From contig OX411547.1 of NCBI GenBank assembly GCA_948146395.1, forward strand, positions 55,977,566 through 56,041,565: a stretch of DNA of 64,000 bases, written 5' to 3'. Numbering within the stretch: the first letter of the stretch is position 1; each line of letters starts with the position of its first letter. The notes beneath the pieces are model-generated. The model had not been told where the DNA came from. It saw only the letters and a list, made by a program, of their open reading frames with translations, and did not search any database. The position numbers were made by a program, and so were the translations under genes. Source of the DNA: Fragum whitleyi (taxonomy: Eukaryota; Mollusca; Bivalvia; Cardiida; Cardiidae). Of this stretch, positions 11,966-21,539 are shown piece after piece.

Positions 11966-12053
11966 TGAACTTTGAATTTAAGAAGTCACCACCGGTTTTT
12001 CGTACATCAATTAATCTGAGATTCTAACTACACAACAGATCAATTACCATGTC

Positions 12054-12059
12054 TTTATT
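12054..12059 (-). terminator. Poly(A) signal AATAAA
   Basis: AATAAA on the minus strand lies about 55 bp past the stop codon of the ShKT-LU-VWA gene (12115-12117). A second AATAAA only two bases after the stop (12108-12113) is too close to be the likely one. Confidence 0.5.
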
Positions 12060-12114
12060 CAACAGAATTTCAATACACCACAAAAAAGAATGTAAATTAC
12101 TTTGCTTTTATTTG

Positions 12115-15100
12115 CTATGGATTATTGTTGCATAACAGGTCAATAACTTTGTCTTTTATACCAGATAATGCCGGATAATCGGTCACGATGAACACGTGCT
12201 TACTGTCGGACGCCATCAGATCTAGCTCGTCTTGACGTAGACCTGAAACAAAAATTTACGTGGTGTACTCTCAAACGGAAGGTTTGTAATCGGCAAAACG
12301 TCGTTATTCTTAGGATGACGTCATTATCTTCCGTGACCCTAACCCTAACCCTAACGTCATTATCTTCCGTAAGCTTTTCGAAATGTTTCCAAACATTTCG
12401 AAATGCTTACGGAAGATAATAGCGTCATAAAAGTGTCATGAGTCCTTGGGCTAGGAGTGGGTCACCGTACACCCCTCCAAGGGCTCTTCTAGAAAGGTAT
12501 GAAAATGTTCTCCCTAAGTTTGAATCAAGATGTTCACATGTGATATTTTTGTCTGACTGCCATTCCGAGTGGTTTCTCATTTAGGGAGTTCCTATGAACA
12601 TTTCCATATCACTTTCGGAAAGCCCTTAGGGGGGGAGAGGTGCCCTTAGGGGGGAAGAGCTGCACAGTGACCTTTGCTGGCCCCTGGACTACATGCTATT
12701 GCGATCTTGATACTTAGGTGTCACGTCAGGCGAGAAAAGGGTCCATCTCGGAAGTGCGTAAAGTATCGACCCTTGTCAGACTGCGCGGAATGCGCAGACT
12801 GACGCAGGTCGATACTTTAGCACTTCGGTTATTACTTGCATTCGGGATGATCATTTGACCCTACCAGATACAATTTTTTTAATGCAACACCGGCTGACCT
12901 CTACTTAATTGGCTATCTTTTTCAACTAGTTTTAAGGAATTCCCAGATGTTACTTATTCGCGTGACGAGTCGCAAATACACGGAGAGTCTAGAGGAACTT
13001 TTGATATTTGCGATGCGGCAAGCCTTAGGAAAACTTTAGTATGCCTAAAACCTTAAGATAATAGAGCATAAAAATCCTGACAATTTTTTTTTTTTTTTTC
13101 ATTTGGATGTTCAGTGGCCATGATGCAGCCAGCTGATTTTGTTCTCTCAATCATGAGGACCGAGGTCTTATCCCCGACCGCAACAAATTTCCAGAACACA
13201 ATTATTTTTGCTTCCGCATAATTGTTGGAAGAATTTTAAGTTCAAAGAAATACTCCCATACTACGTACCATTGCCTATTCCAATACTAATGATCTCAGTC
13301 CCATTACGATGAAGATTGTTCGCCTCTCGTATCGTCGCCACCTTATCGTTCGACTGTCCGTCTGTGATCACGACAATAACGTTTGGGACGGACGGGCGAT
13401 CTCCCTTGCTGAAGACAAGAACCTCGTGTTCGATTGTTTGTAGAGCCACAGCCGTTTGTGTCGCCCCACCAGTGTAGCGAACAGAATCGAAAGCGGCCAG
13501 GACTAGATCCTTTGAGGTGAAGTCGTTCAGGTGCCAATAAACCTGAGAAGAGTAAAATTTTCGACACAAGGGCTGATCGAAAAGTTTCCGGAATTTTGAA
13601 CATGCAAAGCTAAAGCCTGAAAAGGGGAGGGGTTATTTTAGATTTGGAATTAAGATACTTCAATAAAATTCTCTCAAACCCTGTGGTGGCGACACTAATT
13701 ATAATTTTCTTGAAAAACTATTGATTAGATTCTATCATTGATCGCTTGTGCACAAAAATGTCTAAAAATATAACTGCACGATTGTTGAAACAAAACAAAT
13801 CATTACACTCTCAACTTCTCACCATCACCTTTAACACGAAGTTTTACCGTAGGGGTTGTGCTAAAGGTCACAAGCGCTATCCTAGACCGCTGGATCCCTA
13901 CATCAAGGTCCGCCACGAGGGATTTCAAAAAGTCGATAACCAGTATAAAGTTGTTCGCTCCCTGGGAGCCAGATTCGTCCAAAAGAAATACGATATCATT
14001 TGAGCAAGCTGAAAAATGGTAATTCATTTTTGTTATGATTCTTTAAAAACAGAATACGTAGTGGCTGACATCATTTACGTTTAGTACGTTTTTGAGAATA
14101 TGGGGTAAAACAACACAACCAAATTTGTACATGCAGTATCGGTAGGCCTATATCAAATTGTAGGAGTGGTACTGTAATTAAGAAAGAACACATGTGTGAA
14201 AAACATGTATAGCAGAATTCGAGACAAACACTACCCCTCTCTCAACCAGAGAGTAATTTTTTATACTATATTATACTATATTTTTATTATATAGTTAAAA
14301 ACATCGTGATATTGACACTCACTGCGATGTTGTTAACTGTAAGACATGGCGTGCGTGGTTTAGAGTTACAGCATTGGCTTCCTAACCAACGGGTTCGATT
14401 CCAGTTTGATTCCAGAGAGCGGCTATCGATCTTGTTCCTTTAGTTTTATTTAGTGTGGTAAAATTAAGAGGTTTTTCATCACAAAGTTTTATTGTCTTTG
14501 TCATTCGACGAAATAATGACTTTAAGCGCCTTTAGTGCCCTGAGATACCTAATTCAATGTAAAAAACAAACAAACAAACAAAAAACATGTAATCATTATT
14601 GATTATCTCCGTCAAGTTATTTTTGCGTGAAAACGGATGGGTTGCTTTTGGGATAAAATTACAGTAAAACTTGTTTTAAGCGACCACTACAGGGACCATC
14701 GAAAAGCGGTCGTTCATGGGAATGGTCGCTTAATGCAGACTATCATGATAAATGTAACTGTTCATTTTGATGTCTTTTAAAAACTGTTGGTAAAGTCGCA
14801 CTGAATCCTTTGATGTTCGAACCCATAAGAATCGTCTTACTGAGACGATTCTAATGGGCTTCAACAGCATAAGATTCACGACTTATCAATCTTTCGTTAA
14901 GAATGTCCTCTTTTACACAGATTTTGCTTACGGTGAAGGGACTTTTATGGTGGTCGCATGATAAAATTGGTCGCTTTATAGACGTGGTCGCTCTAAAGAT
15001 ATCGACTGTACCCAAAACGAAAATCGACCATTTAACTGTGTTTTTTGATAGCCAGAACAGTTTTTCTTCCGCCTTTGCGATTTATGGACGAATAAACATT

Positions 15101-15906
15101 GTATATCTTAATGAGGAGCCAAAAAATAAAAGAATATGTTTCGTACGTACCTTGCAATGTGCCGCCTGGTAAGTTACAGAGATGCGTGTCGCAACATTCA
15201 AATGTCGTAGAGTCTCTCTTTCCGATGAAGCCTCCAGTATATATCTTACAGGTCTGCGAAAATAAAAGTGAACCATCATGTGAAAAGGGGGCACCAGAAT
15301 ATTGCGTAAAGTGTCTATCCTAGCCATGACGAGAATATATTTAGCATCTTTTAAGATTGAACAATAATAGACATAAAGTCAAAAACCATTGCTTTTGAGC
15401 ATTCTAGTGTGTTTTAACATCTGGACCCAAGGCTAGAAAAACTTTTTCACGCTCAACTGAGATTTTTTCAATATAAAAATTCAAATGACTGAATGACTAT
15501 AAAATATGATATTGATACGTTGTTATTCTTAGCAACTTATAGATGTTACAACCTTTTTATTAGCATAAAACAGAATTACATCTTTAATTTTAAGATACAA
15601 TTAGAGAAAATCTTGATTTGAGAGTGAGAAAAGTTTAATAACCTCGGACCCTGATTTTTTTGCTTATGATATTGTACATCTTATGATTTTGTATATCAAA
15701 AGAAAACTGCAAAAAGATTCGTTTGTTACACGTTACCTCTTTAGGTTCACAATCCATTATGTATTGGTCAACGTTGTTGATTGACGAGTGGAAATGTTTG
15801 GTAATGCACGACTGAAAAAATAAATATAAAATCAAAGCAAAAACAAACAAATGCAATAATAATAAAGATAGTTAGAAAAAGGAAAACAAGTTGAATGCGT
15901 TTTCCC

Positions 15907-15946
<40 letters not shown>

Positions 15947-18723
15947 TGTTTCCTTCATAAACTTGCACATCAATTGGCATTTTTAAAAATCTATTTTTTT
16001 GGGTGGGTTGGGGTCCCTTTTGGGAACGTCACACATTTGGACAAATGCTAAGAAAGCGACGAAGAATAAACGGTAATACATTTAACTAGAGAATTATATG
16101 TAATTGTCTGAAAATTTAATGTTTTTGGTCGAGTTTGGGAGACTTTTATCATGGTGAGGCTTTTCAAAGTCATGATAATTTCTCGCATCCGAGACCAGAT
16201 AACATTGATATCTTAAGACGCTTACATGTTATTCTGTATATCATGCCATCATTTTCAGCGCTTGATTATAATACACCCTTGAGAAATCAAAGAAATTCAT
16301 GTGAAAGTGTATGCAAAATGTTTCCAAAAATAGATTGCCTAATATCATGCTATGTTATGTTATGAGACAGGTGATATCAGGTCAATAAAGGCTTCATTGC
16401 ATGATAAAAATCATAACTTACCATAGAAGGTCCACAGGGGGCGGTCGTGTTACAATCATATGGATCATAAAATGGCATTGGACATTTGTAGCACTGCAGA
16501 CCTGGAAATGTCATATTTATTGTTGGTCAGAAAAATGGCAAAGAAAGACGGCCAATGAAAATTAACCTCTTAAAACAAACCTGTGGACAAAAACTTCAAC
16601 AAAGAAAATATAATCTGTTGCGCAAGGAATAGCTTACGAGAAATAACCTGCGAAAATGATCTTTGTATCAGTTCCTTTTCCTAATCGGAAGTTTATGGCC
16701 TCTCGGAAGAATGAAAAAAGTAGCATACTTTTACGATGTAGACGATTTAGCCCTTGTCATTCTTAACCTGGAATATTCCTGCCACGGCAAGAGCTATGGA
16801 CAAAGATCTGCCTGCACATGTGTAATCTAATATTTGTCAACATCCCTGATTTTCTTTTCGATACTTGAAAAGTATAAAATATTCTTTTGAAATACATACT
16901 GAAATACAATCAACAAATTCAGTGCTTTAAGCACTTTGATTTCTATGCAATACTTTTTACAAAGTTTTTTTTATTCAGGATGAGAACGGAACATGTTTCG
17001 TCTTGCATCGAAAAGGCGGAGGACGTCAAACAATATATATGATGCTTAATAAGATACCTGATCGAAAAAAGAGTAATTTTTCAACAAAGAGTAATCATAA
17101 GTAACTTGATAACGCTATGATATTATCTGGACGATACAATGATAGCAGTCGTTTGGATAAACGTTGCAGTACTGGTAAAACTGGTACAAATATCAGGAAC
17201 CAATAATAAGTTCTCCAGTCACCTCGGTAAGTTTGAAATTATGATAAAAGAGAAGTTGAAGGCCTCTATTAAAACAAACGAATTAGCTAATTAAAAGTGC
17301 CTGGTAAGTGACGATAATATCCCCTTCACTCTCATTTAGTTTCAAACCTGATACCCCTTGTTCTAGATACGATAACGTATCCCTCCTTTGATAATCTGAT
17401 GTGGGAGCATATCAGAGAGAGGGGTACATTATTGCAGCTACCCTTGTTCAAGAGGCCTACGCTCTATCTCTCGACAACGGACGCCTCTCATGTTGGTCTA
17501 CAGAGATTCTGAATATCTTGTTAAACATACAATTCTATCAACCCTTTTCCGTTTGATGAGTTCAAAGATTTCAAATACAATGTACAAACTGCATTGGCCA
17601 CATGTCCGTGGACACGTTGACTGTGCAAAGATGCTGTTCTCGCGACATATATAGGGTTGTGCCGCCTTCAGCTTCTGGCACGCAGCCTCATCCGCATCCT
17701 CACATTCGCTGAATAGCAACAGTCCATCTGAATTATGGTTAAGGTTAACTGTGGGGAAGAGAAGAAATACAGGTAACAACATCGTGTTAGTCGTCCATAT
17801 ACGTACATGCTTGAAAACAAAATGGCCGAAAGTGACCGGATCAAGTAGGAATTACTGTCTCAGTAGATTATTTGATAACTCAATCCAGTTTTTAGAGTCG
17901 GGATTTTGTGATAAGCAGTTTAATCATTTTCCCAGATTTAAAATGAATGATTTTTCTCTGTGCGTCACAATATTGCATTGTATCATAGTGGGTGGGCGGT
18001 CAACTAATGTCTGGGACTTAAGTATTTTTATTTTTTTCAAAGAAGTTGCAAATAAAATTTAATTCAAAGAAAATGGTTTGTTATTTTAGCAACACAGCGT
18101 CTTGTATATGCTTTTAACTTAACACAGGGGAAAAGTTTGATATTGGGTGGGAGAATAAAGGCAGTCGTGATTGCTAACTTTACTTGTCATTTCATCTTTT
18201 TCCTGTTTTATGTATCAACGGAATTTATAATATATACGGTATTTTTACAAGAATTCAATTCGGATTATTTCCTTCGTGTCTGGTTTTGATAAGTGGGTTG
18301 TCACTTATAGAGTGTCTATCTGGCAAGTGCGAAAAGTACAGACCACGGTCAGACTGCTAGGATATCCAGGGTGAAGCTTTTCGCAATATATGAATTTTTC
18401 TGAATCTGATAAATCATATATTCCTGCATAATTTCCCTACAAAAGGTAACCTCTGGTTGACCTCTACCAGACCCAATCTCTTTTTCCAAATGGTTATTAT
18501 ATGGAGTTTCCTGAAGGTTCCTTTTGACGGGTCACGTGTATAAACAATGTGAATAAAATTTTATTTGAGAAAAAAGGAGAAAAAAGACCTCCAGATTAAT
18601 TAAAAAAAATCGTTACAAGCGGCTTGGTTTTACCGTATCTTTAATTTTGAAAAACTAAAATTCATAAAAAAATCTGAACCACTTACATACATAGAGAAGC
18701 ACAAAAGGTAAAGCCAGAAACAT
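12115..18723 (-). CDS. Secreted ShKT - Ly6/uPAR - von Willebrand A protein, 8 exons, 338 aa
   Basis: Exons, in transcript order, are 18723-18687, 17748-17590, 16501-16422, 15811-15737, 15253-15151, 14008-13848, 13542-13269 and 12242-12115. All introns are GT-AG, phases match throughout, and the sum is 1017 nt including TAG. Residues 1-20 start MFLALPFVLLYVF, a signal peptide. Residues 28-65 form an ShKT domain with six Cys (28, 36, 47, 58, 62, 65). Residues 67-144 are a ten-Cys LU three-finger domain opening LQCYKC and ending ECCDTHLCN. Residues about 156-335 are a VWA domain with a complete MIDAS: D162-E-S164-G-S166, T233 in TGGATQT and D266 in ITDGQS. There is no C-terminal membrane segment or GPI signal, so the protein is probably secreted and could bind a metal-dependent ligand. 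The weakest junction is exon 2 to 3 (donor GTTTGT). Its target is unknown. Mollusc VWA proteins occur in matrix, byssus and defence, but nothing here decides between these. It lies head-to-head with the TRIM-like gene. Confidence 0.9.
12335..12422. repeat. Telomere-like CCCTAA tract beside a strong hairpin
   Basis: ccctaaccctaaccctaac (three units) sits inside a duplicated word gtcattatcttccgt. It is followed at 12358-12422 by a hairpin whose arms include cttccgtaagc, cgaaatgttt and their complements. It lies just upstream of the last exon of the VWA gene, in intron 7. It is probably a repeat-derived palindrome rather than a telomere remnant. Confidence 0.7.
12715..12975. mobile_element. MITE-like repeat with GTCAGACTGCGC hairpin, copy 1
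   Basis: Signature: ccatctcggaagtgcgtaaag, then a GTCAGACTGCGCgg...GCGCAGACTGAC hairpin, then an AT-rich body containing ctgacctcta, ending cgcgtgacgagtcgca. Copies recur at 18293-18545, 19250-19845 (split), 22305-22430 and 26930-27110. There is no coding capacity. It lies in intron 7 of the VWA gene. Confidence 0.75.
14343..14420 (+). repeat. tRNA-like repeat head
   Basis: gcgtgcgtggtttagagttac followed by cctaaccaacgggttcgattcc resembles a tRNA with a B box but lacks proper stems. It is a SINE-type fragment in intron 5 of the VWA gene, read antisense to it. Confidence 0.45.
14660..15008. mobile_element. TIR element (AAGCGACCAC ends) in a VWA-gene intron
   Basis: The left end acagtaaaacttgttttaag-cgaccac is mirrored at the right by gtggtcgctctaaagatatcg-actgta. 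The interior holds a hairpin around 14815-14870 (aagaatcgtcttactgagacgatt). The length of about 350 bp and the absence of a frame suggest a non-autonomous DNA transposon. Confidence 0.7.
15915..15944. repeat. (GCT)10 triplet microsatellite
   Basis: Ten uninterrupted GCT units (AGC on the minus strand) lie in intron 3 of the VWA gene, about 100 bp upstream of exon 4. It is intronic, so it does not encode a homopolymer in the model. It is likely polymorphic in length. Confidence 0.9.
18293..18545. mobile_element. MITE-like repeat with GTCAGACTGC hairpin, copy 2
   Basis: Opens gtcacttatagagtgtctatc and continues with the diverged GTCAGACTGC core, ctggttgacctctaccagac and the terminal cgggtcacgtgta. 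It lies in intron 1 of the VWA gene. Confidence 0.65.
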
Positions 18724-19249
18724 TATATAATAGTGCCTTTAACATAAGTACAAAATATGTATCTGCACGTTTGATAAGATGTGTAAGGTTAACCCTTAAA
18801 TCTTGTCTATATGTTAGTCTATAAATGTGAGATTTTAATGATCAAATATAATGTACTGTCTGAAAAAGAAGGTCGTTTTAAAATCGCGCACAAGTAGAAT
18901 ATTTAAACATGCGCATGGAATACTCATACGCCTCTAGTATTTAAAAAAAAACTCATCACAATTCACAAGTCGTTGAGATTTTGTTTTCATCATCATTTTT
19001 TCCCAATCACTAAACAGATTTCTTATGGGACTAAGCTTTCAAAATAGTTGCGTACTCAAATTTGTTTTCATTTCGAAATAAAACCAATTTTTGTAGCCAA
19101 TGAGAATGCACAAATAATGGACAAAAATAAAATTAAATAATTTCAATTCGAATCGGACTTTTATCCGAATCTTTTAAATTTCCAGTCTGTTAAAAGGTTT
19201 ATCGGTAATACCTACGTACAGGAAAAAGGAATTTTTTTATAATTTACAC

Positions 19250-19845
19250 CCGTCGGGCGAAAAGCGACCATCTTGGTAGTGCGTAAAGTGTCGACCATAG
19301 TCAGATAATGAAGACTGCCTAGAATAAGTAGGATCGAAACAGTTGATACACTAGCTTATTTTCTAATTTTGAATGATCAATCTACCTTCTGGGGAAAGAC
19401 TTTTGGAAATACGACCTCTGGATGACCTGCACTAGAACCAGGCTCTTATCCAAATATTTTCCTAGATACACCTGTTAACACCGCGAATGATTTAGGAATG
19501 ATTATGGAATAAAATTAAATGGGTGAATTTTTGCGTTTTGGGTGTAACTAAATGGAGGTAATCCAGTATCGCTTATTTTGTTCAGGATAAGCGAAAATTA
19601 TTACCCCCCTTTCATAAAAATGCATACAAGTTCTATAAATAGCTACATTTTTCCTCAAGAAACGTTTAATTTAGTCAATGAAATAGCTATCTTTTATAGT
19701 GATTCTGGAACGTTTTTTAATGGTTTGAGTGGGTGTTTTGATAAATAAATGGAGACCTGAATGATTTAGAATGGTTTTGTTTGAGATGAATGTCAATTTC
19801 TTGATGTTACTTACTGTAGTCCCTTTTCGCGTGACGAGTCACAAT
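19250..19845. mobile_element. MITE-like repeat copy 3, split by another repeat
   Basis: The left part (19250-19480) matches the GTCAGACTGC family (cgaccatcttggtagtgcg). The family's right end (cttttcgcgtgacgagtcac) appears only at about 19825-19845. The intervening sequence is a copy of the atcgct hairpin repeat also seen at 25835 and 38508. This nesting gives a relative age: the hairpin repeat arrived later. Confidence 0.65.
19545..19625. repeat. Inverted-repeat element, TATCGC family
   Basis: ggaggtaatccagtatcgctt...ttgttcagg...aagcgaaaattattaccccc forms a stem around a ttcagga loop. Copies are at 25835-25920, 34965-35035, 38508-38582, 43325-43395 and 56660-56735, always between ggaggtaat and attaccccc-type edges. 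Confidence 0.75.
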
Positions 19846-20699
19846 TATTACAATGAAGACTTGAATTATATTCATTTGAAACAAGCTGTATGGAACATTG
19901 CATTCTAATTCCTACAATGGCATGGAATAATGGGCTCTGATTTCAATCCTTAGTGTCTACTTTTTTTTACTATCAAACCGCGCACAAAAAAGGACCAATC
20001 AAGATTGTCCTTGTAGAATTAATGTAATCTTCCAATATTTTAAAAAGGGGTATCTAAACTTCGTGAAAAACTCATGCTTATCAGGGTAACCCCCCCCCCC
20101 CCCCCCCCCCCAATTTAAATTGATTGAGAGTACTTGTATTAAGAAACCGTTTTCAGTACACGAACATTATCGAAAGCCCCTTTACAAGAAATTTTATAAT
20201 GGTGTCCGAGCGTTTAAAAATATTAGCAGATTAAAAAAAGTGTTACGAATCCTTTAAATGGAGCTTCGAGCGATTGCCTTAGAATGGGTTTGATCGATAG
20301 AGTGTCAATTTCTTTATGTGATCAATTGCATATTTTTGAACGTGATCGAAAACATAAGGGTTGGTTTTCCAAAAGCGGGGGCCATTTTGGGTTGGCCTGC
20401 CTGAAATCGGGTGAAAATAATCATAAAACAAATGATTGCTTGTACTTTATGGATAATGGTCTGACATATGGATAGTTTTTCTGGGGAAAGGTTATATTTT
20501 TTAATTAATTCATTTATTTTTTCAATGATAAACATTATCATTATCGATGGATTTATAAGTAAGTATGTGACATAAAGAAATGATCTCACATGAGTGAAGC
20601 GCTCATAAAACAACCAGACGAAAACAATTCAGACTGATTTTATAACACAGAAGTCGTAATCTATATATTTTGTTCAAGATTTGTTTACTCTTCTTCGTT

Positions 20700-21070
20700 T
20701 TGGAAAGAAAACTTTGTGGACAATAAAGAAATTGCTTCTGACTAGCAATTTTTATCATTGTTTTTATAACTTATTTTATTTCATTTATTCTGGGGCTTTT
20801 TAGAGGGGCGTCAAATAGTGGGATCGCATGGGAACGGGCCATATACAAAAAAATCTAACGAGGTTGGTAGAATTGATCATTGTCAAGGCTATGCCGAGAC
20901 AATGATCAATTCTTACTACCGAGCTAGATATTTATTTCATACAATACACTAAGCACGTATTATATTTATCTTCTAACCTCTATTTGCCTTGTTTTCGTCG
21001 ATGTTTCTAACCGAAATGCAAAATTCTAAAAATAACCGCATTATAGCAATGTTCTTAAAATAACTATGTG
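20700..21070. repeat. Two hairpin repeats: AGAAATTGCTT type and CTAACGAGGTTG type
   Basis: Around 20725-20755 there is a short diverged copy of the agaaattgctt hairpin (full copies at 51025, 57065 and 63850). From about 20841 to 21070 lies a roughly 230-bp element with hairpin aattgatcattgtc...gacaatgatcaatt, followed by a tail tgttttcgtcgatgtttctaac. Its relatives are at 29806-30030 and, inverted, at 31563-31800. Confidence 0.7.
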
Positions 21071-21174
21071 ATATAAAAAATATCATATGGGATGTTATCG
21101 CACTGATATTTGTATAGTTATAAGATAAAATGAAAAGAAAATGACAGCGAAAGATTTAGATTCTGTCAAGGTAG

Positions 21175-21450
21175 CATAGGCGTATCTAGGACTTTGAAAT
21201 TTATACGCACTCAGAAGGAGACAACCAAGTATATATAGGGTATTGGCGGTACGAGAACTGTGACAAAAGATGAATGCCCTCCGTCCGCCCCCTTCTTATG
21301 ATTTGAGCGTAGGTGAATGATAAAAGCATCGTAACTACAGCTTGAATAAGCTGTAGTTTTGATGTTATGATCATTCATCAACGATTTTTTTTAACAGCGG
21401 ATTATTTCTTTTACGCACTTGCGTAAATTGCGTAATGAGTGTTACGCCCT
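21175..21450. mobile_element. TIR MITE (GGCGTA ends)
   Basis: Begins taggcgtatctaggactttg and ends gcgtaatgagtgttacgcc, with a central hairpin using the gtaactacagctt arm. A second copy in the same orientation lies at 42878-43132. It sits about 80 bp upstream of the first TRIM-like coding exon, in what would be its promoter or 5' intron. Confidence 0.7.
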
Positions 21451-21539
21451 TGGTAGTACACTATGCAACATGAATTGAAATGACGATTTTTCGTTTAACA
21501 TCTTTCAAATTTACTGCAAAATTTCAGGAAAAAACAAGG

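Noticed and set aside
17498..17782. Start codon at 17782 (MLLPVFLLFPTVNL) as a signal peptide for the ShKT exon
   Set aside because: The stretch is the pyrimidine tract of a consensus acceptor (CTTCTCTTCCCCACAG), and the separate exon at 18723-18687 gives a better signal peptide in matching phase.
18724..21527. RING or B-box exon for the TRIM-like gene
   Set aside because: I looked for clustered Cys/His codons next to splice sites on the plus strand and found only chance Cys (for example near 20400), none with zinc-finger spacing.
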